64,000 bases of DNA from Phytophthora quininea. Its lineage: Eukaryota; Oomycota; Peronosporomycetes; Peronosporales; Peronosporaceae. The stretch covers positions 682,001 through 746,000 of the forward strand of contig JAAVTG010001003.1 of the NCBI GenBank assembly GCA_011947345.1. The letters are read 5' to 3'. The notes under the pieces are model-generated. The model made no database searches, was not told the origin of the DNA, and saw nothing but the letters and a program-made list of their open reading frames with translations. A program made the position numbers and the translations under genes. This document shows, piece by piece, positions 1-10,500 of the stretch. Each line of letters opens with the position of its first letter. Within the stretch, counting starts at the first letter, position 1.

Positions 1-45
1 GACAGGGAATCTCTTTGCTGAGTTGTGTAAGGAAAAGACAAAGGG

Positions 46-1292
46 GTGTCAACGAAGTTGCTGGGATACTCAACTGCACGCTTCCTGAGCATAACCAACG
101 CCATGAAACGAGTACTGGATAAATGGCCCGCTATCGTCGAGTGGTACGACGAACGAAAGCGTCAAGCGCTACGTAATCGGAAGGCGCCGCCCGATTTTCC
201 TCTAGCGAACCATCACGCCGATTTGGTTCAAGTACTCTCGATTTTGATGCCAATTGCTGATATAAAATTCAAATGCCAAGCTGAGCGTGCTGAACAAGTG
301 GAAGTTCTTATGTCGTTGTACATGACGAGGATCGATGATCTAAAGCCAAAGCGATCGGTCCGTCACTATTTGTCTACGGACAAAACTCCTGAGTGGATTT
401 TGGACAGCGAACTAACGCCAACAGCGTCGAAAACCCGCGATCTGCTGCGCTACGCTGTGGACGAGAGGTTTTCTCTCGGTACTACAAAGACAACGAATTC
501 AAGGAATGCGACTTCGTCCTGGAGATGATGCTGCTGCTTCACCCGATTTATAAGCACTCAACTAGAGAATCCCTCAACACAGTCATTGTGAAGTGTTGCC
601 GGCAACATGGAATGAAAGAAAAACCAATTCATGACAGACTGAAAGAGGTGACAGACAAAATCCGCTCGAACCTTCTCGCGCTTTTGAAATCGATTGCAGG
701 ACCAATTCATCATGAACAAGAGCAAACGTCCGTGATACAGGCGAATCTTAGTAGGCTGGAAACACAGTTTGCCCCACGATTGACGAGACCAGCGCAATCC
801 AACCGCGTCGACCGGCGTGCTGAAGATGAATTAGATCGCTGGATGGACGATTCTGTTGATGTTCTGCGGAACAGCAACATGACTCCAAAAGAATCGGTTC
901 TCCAGTTTTGGAAGAGAATGGAAGAGGCTGGAGAATACCGGATCATCCCGAAAGCTGCTCGCGTGATTTTCGCCATACCGTCTTCATCGTGCCAAATTGA
1001 ACGTGACTTCAGCGTCAGTGGGGAAATGGTATCATCCCAGCGCACCAGCTTGGCCGGAGACAGCATTGACATGTGTATTTTTCTGAAGAGGAATCCCGAA
1101 TTCGTGAACTTGCTTCAGTGCGAAGAGTTTCCGCGAGGCCAGCATGACTCGTTCAAGCCTAGCGCTGTCGTGCTAGAATTTGATCCAGATGCGTACATGG
1201 CCGATCTCAATGCTGACCTTCTGTCGGAGTTTGTTTCGAGCACCACCTTGTCTTGTGAGTTGGAAGACGAGGAAGAAAAGTCATCCCATTGA
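46..1292 (+). pseudogene. hAT-family transposase, C-terminal part, frameshifted
   Basis: The reading frame from about 46 to 480 continues one frame lower from about 480 to 1292, so one base appears to be missing near 475. The last third carries the hAT dimerisation signature: a stretch beginning SSSCQIERDFS and ending near SLAGDSIDMCIFLK, followed by an acidic tail and a stop at 1290-1292. hAT transposases cut and paste DNA with an RNase H-fold DDE core; only the C-terminal half lies in the window, because the left edge cuts the gene. No in-frame ATG opens the first segment. No target duplication or terminal repeat could be tested, since the left end is outside the window. It could be a live element with a sequence error or a decayed copy. 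Confidence 0.8.
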
Positions 1293-1972
1293 CGATCACA
1301 TTCGTGTCCAGTTCATCATAGTCTTTCATTAAATAATCGCATTACCCACCGGATAAGCCTGCACCTTTGCGAGTTTTTTTGTTGATACTCCAGAATCGCT
1401 GCCCATAACTTGTAGACAACATAGTGTTTAGCATCTCAAACGGTGTCCCTCTCCAACACACTTTCTTCACGTAGTTCATGTATCGTCGCTGGAAGCCGAG
1501 AAGTCCTTCAGTGCAAATTAACACCGAACGAAAGAACGTCGCCACCTACGTGCCGGCCGGGGTGGTGCCTTGCTCACTACGCTCGCCTTGTACTGGAACG
1601 ACTTGCTCCACCACATCTTTCACCACTCACCAATGGTGCCACGATGTGCCGGCGAACGGAGCGTTTGTTCGACCACTTCATGGCCGCCTTCACAATGATT
1701 CTGGTCTGCATTTTCACGATGTCCGAGATGGCAGCCACGCTAACCCCGCGTTAGGCATCACACTGGAGGCTCTCGTGTGCATCGGCGCCTGCAGAAAAAT
1801 GTTGGGAGGCTTTTGCGCGAGCCGCATGTACTCACCGACACCATTCATGAGAGCATCGAGCAGGTACCCCAGCATTGCTAGGGGCCGATCACCTAGGTAA
1901 AAAAAAACTGGGCAAGACGGAGTTGACCACCATCATATATTAATGCAATACCTTTCGCGGCCAGTCCTGTGC
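1293..1972. other. No supported gene; transposon-like remnant sequence
   Basis: On the minus strand, short open stretches (for example 1342-1545) look protein-like but are broken by stops and match no family I recognise. The stretch lies downstream of the stop of the interrupted minus-strand gene and may be its 3' region or further element remains. Confidence 0.3.
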
Positions 1973-2277
1973 TCACTTCCTTGAGCCATGTTGGCGTGCA
2001 GCCAGCTCCGCCCGCCGCGCAACTTGCTGCTTCTGCTCAGTGACTACATGTTGAAGACCCGATACACGCGTTGGGGATCGGTAACGTCGGGAGTGACGTA
2101 GCTCCAGACGCAGAACAAATGGGGCATTTGTTTCTGGTGGACGGTCAACATATGACCTTGACGGAGGTTGCAGCACTAGCACCACGTTTGCTGAATTTGA
2201 CACGGTATCGTGCTGCCTGTAGCAGTTCGCCGTAACATCATCAACAGGAAGCTCTGTTTGCATGAGATCGACGTCAC
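1973..2277 (-). pseudogene. 3' portion of gene split by the Ty3 insertion
   Basis: On the minus strand the open frame comes out of the LTR at 2277 and runs about 100 codons to a stop at 1973-1975. If the whole Ty3 element (2278-18820) and one copy of the TCAC target site are removed, this frame joins without a shift to an open frame on the other side that begins with an ATG near 18965. The product of this tail is unrecognised; it is rich in Gln, Arg and Ala at its end. The upstream part of the same locus is the coiled-coil protein at 18821-20209. Confidence 0.7.
2274..2277. repeat. Target-site duplication TCAC, left copy
   Basis: TCAC immediately precedes the TG start of the 5' LTR, and TCAC immediately follows the CA end of the 3' LTR at 18821-18824. 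Ty3-type integrases make 4-6 bp duplications. The rejoined host reading frame supports this being the true duplication. Confidence 0.85.
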
Positions 2278-3354
2278 TGGGGCATAGTGCCGAGGACTTT
2301 CGTGTCAGCCCCCGCCTCACCGGGACCCGGGCCACTGGTGTGGACCACATCAGGTATGGACCAGGGCATATCGGGACCGGGACCAGTGGTGTGAACCACA
2401 CCAGGACCCAGGTTTCAAGTTGTCCCGTCTCGCGGTCCCGGTCAGTATCACTTCTCCGGACCATACTCAGGCCAAGTCAAGTCAGAAGAATCCACCGCGA
2501 AGTGACACTCTCTTCCTGAGATGTGTCACGGTGCTGCCGATCCGGACCATATTGGGCCCCGGTCAAGTGCGATGGGCCATAGTGTCCCCAAGTCAAGTCT
2601 ATCAACATACGCACCCGGGCCGCGTCAGGGTATCGCCGAAGGCAGCAGACCTGGCCCCGGACCGGATCCATAGCGAAACCAAGTATATTTCATAGGAACG
2701 TAACTCGCCCCGGCGAAGGCTGGGGCGGCCAATTCAGTCTACCTTTTTCCCTCGAGCGCGCAAGTGTTATATTCAGTGCGATCGTCTGGGACCAGGGCCA
2801 CAGAGGGCCGGAGCTGTGCTTAAGGCTATCCCGGTAATATTTCCATTCTCTTTGCCTTCGTTCCCCCAGGGAGTTAGGCATTTCATATTTGTGTGTCCCG
2901 GCAGCGGTCTGGCCGACCCGGGTTTGCACATTCCATATTTCTAGGGCCATCGCCCCCGGAGTCTTCCGTCCGAAAGAACAGAGTGTATATTATATATTGT
3001 GTGTCGTGTTCCCGGTCCCGGACCCAGGCAGTGTCCCGGACCGTTGTGTGTATAACTGCCGCCCGCAGCTCACCTGTACCAGGTCGAGACGTTCATTGAA
3101 CAACTCGGTGACCGGTCCCTGATCAAAACAACCGTTTTTCGAAGGGGGTACACAAGGTGAAGGTACTGACCAGCCCAGGGCCCTCCGTTCCCGGTCCCGA
3201 ACAGGGTCCCGAAGAACTCTTGTGTGGGAGGATCCCCAGGTCACGGCCCCGGATAAATCCCTCGTCCGGGCGGAGCCGTCTGACTCACTTGGGAGTATCA
3301 CGTGTTATTAAAAAAACACCAGGAGGTGGTAAATAGCCCAAGCGCTACATCACA
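2278..3354 (+). repeat. 5' LTR of Ty3 element
   Basis: 1077 bp, TG...CA, near-identical to 17744-18820. It contains many CCCGG/GGTCCC words in the first half and an AT-rich TATATTATATATTG stretch around 2985-3000 that could be a core promoter region. A GTG-initiated frame that enters gag from inside the LTR (3302) is not taken as the gag start. Confidence 0.95.
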
Positions 3355-3356
3355 AC

Positions 3357-3374
3357 TGGTGCGCGTGCCCGGAT
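3357..3374 (+). other. Primer binding site
   Basis: Two bases after the LTR, TGGTGCGCGTGCCCGGAT is complementary to a tRNA 3' end: the complement reads as a T-stem 3' half (CCGGG), seven acceptor bases, a discriminator A and CCA. Which tRNA this is cannot be told from the window. Confidence 0.75.
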
Positions 3375-3402
3375 CAGAGAGGTCACCAACAACTTGTTTA
3401 TT

Positions 3403-6400
3403 ATGTCTACGGAACCTACAGATACAGGAGAGCTGCAGCCCCGGATTCCCGGGGCCCCGCCCTTGCGGCAATGCGAGGGACCGAGGTGGACGGGGGACGC
3501 CCCCAACTTCTACGTCCACCTCCGCGCCGTTTGGCTTTGACGACCGGAACTCCGACGGACCAAGTCCCCGAAGCCCCGACCGACAACGACCAAGCGGCGC
3601 CGAATGCCGTAGTACTCCGCTCGGTGACGACCGAGTCCAGGAGTACTGCGGCCCCGCCTGCTCCCCCGGGGATGCAGGCACAAGACCAGTGGGAGAGACC
3701 ACCACCCAGGCGGCAATACACGCTGCCCCAGTAGCGGATCAATCCGCTGCTGAAACCCCAGGAGCTGTCGATGAGGACAGCTCCCCGGGCCCGGGACCCA
3801 ATGACTCGGGCCATGGCACATTAGTGCCAACCACTCGAAGACCCAGGCCAGCTCCGTCTGGTCAGGGCACTACGCTCGAGCTGCATCCGGGAGCCGTCGC
3901 GTTCATCAGAGGCGCTGCCGGACTTGGAACCTTGGTGTCTAGGTCCGGTCTCTCCGAAGCCCAACTGCGGGAGTATGCGTCGTCCCAAGTCGAGCGGTGG
4001 AGCATCCGGGACCCCGGTCTCGTCCTGCCTCCGGACCTCTTCTATCCGGAGCGTCTTCGAGGGTCACGTCGAGAGTGGGTACTCTCGGCCCGGGACACGG
4101 CGACGCACTTACGCGAGGTGGCTCAAACTGATCCGCAAAGTGCTCCGTGGACCGTGGTCTTCCAAGCGCGACGCATGTGCCTTCCGGTGGTCTCGGACCA
4201 CCGGGACTTCTCCGTCGACTTCACGCTGTTTCGGGTCGCCCACGATGCCGCTGGTCGACTCCCAGTCATCGCGCTCCTGCAGTCGATGCTCTTCGACGCG
4301 GGATTCGTCTTCGACAATGTGGTCCCGGACTGGGGCCACGCTCGAGACGCGGCGACTTCGACAGACGCACAGTTCCGGGCGGACGCCGACTTTCTCCGGC
4401 AGTTGCTCTGGGACGAGCAGAGCGCCTGGGACAACATCGCCCGGGGTTTGCGGTTTAGCGTCCGTCGGGAGGGAGCACCTTTCCAGGAGGTCGATCCTGA
4501 GACGGTCGAAGTCGAAGCGCCCGCGCCCGGGCCCGAGACTGCGCTCCTGTTGACTGCTGATGACCGAGACTTGTTGGGCGAGGCGGTCGCTACGAGGCTG
4601 CGACTTGCTCACGTCCGGAACCGGGATTGGTCCGACTCTGAGGTCACGCACCCGGACCCGAAGCGCACGCGACCGACGGACGACGAATCTGCGTCGGGGT
4701 CCATGGCTTCGGCACCGTCCTGGCCGGGCTCCGATCCAGGGGCGAGAGTCTGGGGCGGTCCAGTTCCGGAGATCGTCGGTACTTCGAGTGTGGCTTCTGG
4801 CGATGCGCCGATGTTCACGCCCGACGAGGGCATGTCCCCGGCTGGAGGCGGCTCCGAAGCCTCTATGGGTGACCACGACGGGATCCGTGGCGGAGTGTTC
4901 ATGGCCACGATAGCCCCGGACGGGGAGCCACCGGGACCAGTGCCACCGGTGCACTACGTACCGGTGGCCGAATATCCGCCTGCGCCCTCGGTGTCGACTT
5001 CACAAGTGCCGACTCCAGCCTTCTCTCGGCCAGCCTCAGCAACGTCCGCACCGGACCCGAGTGCCCCGGAGCCACCAAGGACGGAGAACGTGACAGTGGG
5101 TGCGCCCATCTTCACCCATCCCCTCGTGACACCTTTGCCATGTATGAGGTGCTCGAGGAGGTACGGCGTCATATGGCCGAGTTTCAAGCTGCAGCGACTC
5201 TTCGTGAAGAACAGGCCCGTGCCCGAGAAGCTCAGTTGCAGAACTACGAGCGGACCCTTCGGGACTGGGCCGTGGAGACTGAACGGAGTCGGGCGGAAGT
5301 CCGCCGACAGGCTGCGCAAGGACAACAAGGTGCCGAAGAAGTCCGCCAGGACGAAGCCGCCCGGGCAGAGATTGCACCCTTACGAGCTCAGCTCCATCAG
5401 GTACAAGTGCAACAGGACCGGGGACGCGCTGACGCTCGCCGAGAAGCTGAAGCTGCGATCGCGCGCGAAGCAGATCGGGCCAGACACGAAGCGGTGGCTG
5501 CCGCAGAAGCGGTTACTCTTCGGGCTCGTGAGGAAGACGCTCAAGCCAAGGCCCAGCTCCAGCAACAAATTCGTGAAGACCAAGTGCGTCGGGCCTTGGA
5601 CGAGGAGCGCCGAGAACAGCAAGCAGCCGAGATCCGCCAGCTGCGGGACCAAGTCGCTGCAGCTACGCGTCCGACAGCTCAGTGTGAATCTGGCCCATCT
5701 CCAGTATCCAGTGGAGGGGAAAGACCGGTACGGGCAAGCCGCGCAAACAGCCGAAGAGCAGGAAGGAACGGAGTAGTCATCTGGACTTCAAGGTACAAGA
5801 GACCGTCCCCAAGATCTCAGGTGGGATGGGCCAGGTGACTACGGCCCCGGTCCTGACCAGCACCGGCCCCGGTCCCCAAGGTTTTGTCGGGTCCGGGACT
5901 CAAGCTTCGCGACCTCAAGGGGCCGCCTCAAATCCGGCCCCGTTGGTTTCGGCAGCACCACCTGCGGTGTCGTCGTTCCAGGCTCCGGGACCGGCAAGTT
6001 TGGGTATCCCACCCACGTCAAGTGACTTTAAGGTGGATCCGTGGCCGTTTCGACAGCCCAGGGACGCACCAAGCTCGGCCCCGGTGCACCCGAGTCGACC
6101 TAGTGTCCCGGAACTTGGACCCGCCGGTCCTCGGCCGATTGGTCCCAGCCACGAGTATCCCGGCCTCCTGAGCCATCAGGCTCCTGCGTGGACGCCGGCA
6201 CCCATGGCGCCCGGAGCCCAAAGTGGCTACATGAACCCATGGGACCTGAGCCCGGGCCCTGGTGGTTGGGGTTCCGGATCAAATGTCCCCGATACGTCTC
6301 AACCCGGGCCCGGGTACTCAATGTACCCGGGTACCCCAGCCCCGTGCCTGGGACCGTACCCCGGTCAAGCCGCTTACCCCGTACAAGGCCCGATCAGCTT

Positions 6401-7527
6401 TAGGCCGTTCATAGCGTACGATGCCGTGGAAGCCTTCGACCCGACGCTGTCTCTTGAGAAGAAGCGCTCGTGGTGGGACAAGTTCCAGTATACGGCCCTG
6501 ATGGGAGGTTGGCGTGAGGCCGAGCGGTGCACTCGGCTCTATAGCCGGCTGTCCCATAACGAGGGGACCAAGGCCTGGTTCCAACAGTTGCCGGAAGGTG
6601 TGCGCCGGTCCTGGGTTCTACTATCGGACAAGTTTGCTAAAGAGTTTTGTCGATCCGACGAGGCCCCCATCGAGCGGTACCTCCGGTTGAAGCAAGATGC
6701 GAAGGAGACCCCGCGGACGTTCTTATGGCGCCTCAACGCTGCGGCAGTTAAGGCCAACGTGGATATTCACTCCGCTTCGGAGGTCCGGCGTCATGTGATT
6801 CAGTTTTTAAAGAATGTCCGGGAACCGGAAGTGAGACTAAGCCTGGGGGCCGGATCTTCGTCTCCACTGAGGAACTTCATGAAGCACTCAAGATTGTCGA
6901 GGAGACGGAGAAAGGATTCAAACGGCGTCCAACCTCCGACCTCCAGTTTGGCCGATACAAACCACCGGGGGCCGGGTCTGGTCCCGGACCTCGGGGCCAG
7001 TCGGCCTACAAAACTGGTGTTTTCGCCTCGGTCCCGGACCGGAATGCCCCGCAACCCCTCCAATGGGCCGATGACGACGAAAGTGTGTACGGATACCAAT
7101 ACGAAGATGATGAAGGTGACGCAGATGTCGGGTTCCAAGACGAGGAGGAAGTGTATCGCGCTGCTACGAGCCCCGAAGCCGTGTCCAGGTTGGAGACGTC
7201 TCGCGACCGGGTCCGGGACCCAGACTATCACCCCGGAACAGGAGCGGTCCGGGCCACTCGCCCTCGACCTGTCCCATATGCGGACGTCCAGGACACTCGC
7301 GAGACTCGTGTTGGCAGCTGGAGAAGTGCGACCGCTGTGGTGGCAAGCACCCGACAAGTGCCTGCCGACGCCGGAAGTGCGAGGCTTGCTCCAAGATCCA
7401 CGCGTCCGGGAAGTGCGAAGTGACCCAGGCCCTGAAGCGCCTGGCCCAGGAGGGCAAGTTGTCCAAAGCTTCGGACGAGGTGTTACGTCATCTGCGCGAT
7501 GACGCCCCTCAGGCGTTAAACGAATAG
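3403..7527 (+). CDS. gag: Ty3 Gag polyprotein (frame-disrupted in this sequence)
   Basis: The likely start is the ATG at 3403, the first ATG after the primer site, giving MSTEPTDTGELQ. Coding then moves through successive -1 frames near 3535, 3735, 5130, 5770, 6850 and 7210, which reads as six missing bases. Parts in order: a Pro-rich N-terminus; a globular region (about 3890-4500); a long Glu/Gln/Arg-rich coiled coil (5140-5690); a Pro/Gly-rich linker; a retrotransposon Gag core (about 6400-6850, with WWDKFQYTALMGGW and FLWRLNAA); an acidic stretch; and three zinc knuckles. The first knuckle is CPICGRPGHSRDSC at 7270 and the other two have the spacing CX2CX3HX4C. At about 1370 residues it is far longer than a usual Ty3 Gag. 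It ends at TAG 7525-7527, overlapping the pol frame. Confidence 0.8.
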
Positions 7528-10500
7528 GCTCGCTGGTTTGGAAACCAGTACGCGCCGAGCCTGTTCCGCGCAGATGCTACTACGCTTACGCGTACGTAGG
7601 CCGTAACGAACCTCAATGTATGTCAATTGCACCTCGACAAGTTTCGTCCCAGTCCATCTATACTGCTCAAGTGTCCCCGAACGAGGATGAAGTCCAGTAT
7701 CAACTCGAACCGGGACAACGTCGAGGATGGTGGGAAGCAAATGCCTGGGAGGACCGGGACAGCTCGGTGGCTTTGGTTCGAGGCTCGGTGTTCCACCACC
7801 GGACTCTCCTCATGTTAGACTCAGGAGCCTCAACGAGCATTCTCAGCCTCGATCTTGCGCGTAGATTGAAGCTGAAGCTTGAGTCCCGAGGCGAACTGTG
7901 GCTAAACGGTTTGACCGGAGTGAAAACCAAGGTGACGAACAAGTGCCAGGTAGTGGTCACTCTCGGCCACCGAGTCGTGTACACTTTCGACATTTGGGTC
8001 GGTAACATCGGTGGTGGTATTGACTGTCTTCTCGGAATGAATTTCATGGTAGCCGCTGGGGTGCGATTGTGCGCGAGCGACGGCGAAATCGTGCTCCCTG
8101 ACGAAGAACGTGTTCTCCTGGTAGGTGGCCCAGAGCATGACCGATTGGGGACTACTATCGAGGTCCAGGCCCATAACGGAATATGGCTGGGCCCAGGTGA
8201 AAGTAGTGTCCTACCGATCACCTACGGTGACGTCGACCCCCAGACCCTCCAGGTGTGGGTAGCCCGGGGCGACAAATGGGTGACCCAGATTATATTCAGC
8301 TCCCGGAAGATCCCAGCCGCAGTCCGAGTTGTCAATGTGTCCCGGACCACGGTCCAAGTGCTACCCCATGCCCGGCTAGCTACCTTAGCTGAACATGGTC
8401 GGCTGCCTCGTGGAGGCGGGGTGGTGCGTCCGGGATCCCTCCGGTACGAAGAATGGGGGCATCTCATCTACGAGAATACAGTATCACGGGCGGAGCAGCG
8501 ACGCTTAGACGCTGCAGCCGACGCGTATGAGAAGAATGCACCCCCTGCCGTCGAACGACCAGTGTACGAGACACCGACCGCTATTCTCCGCCGACCCATA
8601 CCTGGGCCCAAGCCTGGGGCGACTACAGACCCGGCAATATTCTGGTGTGACTGCGACGTCCCGGCGAACCCCGATCCAGGCGTCGATCCCGGGACGCTGA
8701 CTGTAATGCGAGATACCAGGACCCCTAGAGATCCCGGGCCGAAATCTGGCGTCCCCGGAGGCGACGTCCAGGTACCAGTCCCAGACGTAGAGACCCACGT
8801 CCAAGAGCCGGTCGCTGAGGTAGCTGAAGCTGTTCAAGTGCCTCTCCCCGAGGATGTGTCAGACCCTCGCGTCGAATACGTCAGGGCTGAGTCCGCGATG
8901 GTCGGGGCGCGTCTACACCCAGTGACAGGGCGGCCCGGGAACTATCTCGTGTGTTCCCGGACACCTTTGCGTCCCTGGTCCTGGACGTGACCCTCCTCAC
9001 GGAATCGCTCGTCTTCGTCGCGATGTCTGGGAAGACCTTGAATAACGAACCGGCAGTGTTTTATCACCAAGCCACTGACTTTGTACTCCTTGACCAACTA
9101 CGGAGCCAGCTGGCCTACCTCCCGGACCTGAGAGACTTGAAACCCGAGGCCCGGGTCGAGGAGGCGACAGTCGGTGAGGCGGGAGTAACCACTCCCGAAG
9201 AAGACGAACGGCTCCGGACCATCTTGCGGAAGCACCGGAAGATCTTCCTCGGCGAGGGCAATGCACTTCCATCCCCGGCCCGGGGTGTGGTGTGTGATCT
9301 GGACGTCGGCGAAGCGAAGCCCATTGCCCAACAGTCTCGGAGGATCCCAGCAGAGTTGCTCACAAAAGTGTACGAGCTGTTGAAGAAACTTCTGGAGACC
9401 GGTCTTATTGAGTACTCAAAATCGCCGTGGGCGTCCCCGATCGTGATCGTCATGAAGAAGAACGGCAAGGACATCCGACTATGCATCGACTACCGGGCTG
9501 TTAACCAGCTGATCAAGTTGCTGAACTACCCTCTTCCGCTGATCGACGAATTGATGAGCAATATCGCGGCAACGATGTGGTTCATGACACTGGATATGGC
9601 GAGCGGGTTCTGGGCCGTCCCGATGACCCAGCGCGCAAAGTTGATTTCGGCTTTCATCTGTCCTCTGGGGCACTTCCAATGGCTGCGCATGCCGTTCGGC
9701 TTGAAGAATGCGCCGCTGATCTACCAACGACTTCTGGACAACTGTCTTTGGGGTTTTGTTCGGTTGTCCTCGGAAGAAGAGAAACAAGTGGACCCGGAGG
9801 TACTGGCGTGCTTGGGACTGGATCCGGACCAACCTATTGACGAGTCCGGGTCCGGGTCCGGGTCCGGGTCTGCGAAGGTCCCGAAGACGAAGATAGGGTC
9901 TTCTTCCAGAACCGCGTGGCCCCGGACCAGATGGGTCCGGTACTGGGGCGGAGCTCTTACATTGATGACATCATCTATGGGGCCCCCTCATGGGATGACC
10001 TCTGCAAGACTCTAGAAGCACTGCGCTATAGGCTCCGGTACTGGAACATCTCGATTAGTCTCCCCAAGAGTGAATTCGGGGTCAAGAGGTGCAAGTATCT
10101 GGGCCATGACGTTAGCTCAGACGGAATCCGGACTTCGCCGCACCTGGCCCAGAAGGTGTTGAACCTACCATTCCCCGGAACGCTGAAGGGTGTCCAGTCC
10201 TTCCTAGGTTCGTTAAATTACTACGCGAAGTTCATCGAGGACCTACCCATTTTGGCCGCGGTGTTATATGAACTGTCCGACGAACAAATCAAGGCTGGCA
10301 AGGATTTGGACAAGGTGAAGCACGCATTCGAGCTCCTCAAGAAGAAACTCGTGTCGACCCCACTCCTGCAACACCCGGACCCGGACCGGCCTTACGTGGT
10401 GGTGTTACACACCAACAAGTGGGCCATCAGCGCAGTCCTGGGTCAGGACTATGACGGCATTGTACGACCAGTGCGTTTTGTGGGCCGAGTGCTGCACGAC

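Noticed and set aside
46..1292. Link between hAT pieces at 46-1292 and 22670-23177 as one gene split by the Ty3 element
   Set aside because: They are on the same strand but in the wrong order (C-terminal part first), and the Ty3 element splits a different, minus-strand gene.
4109..4954. Minus-strand open frames of 100-280 codons inside Ty3 gag
   Set aside because: They mirror GC-rich coding sequence on the plus strand, have Arg/Ser/Pro composition and no features.
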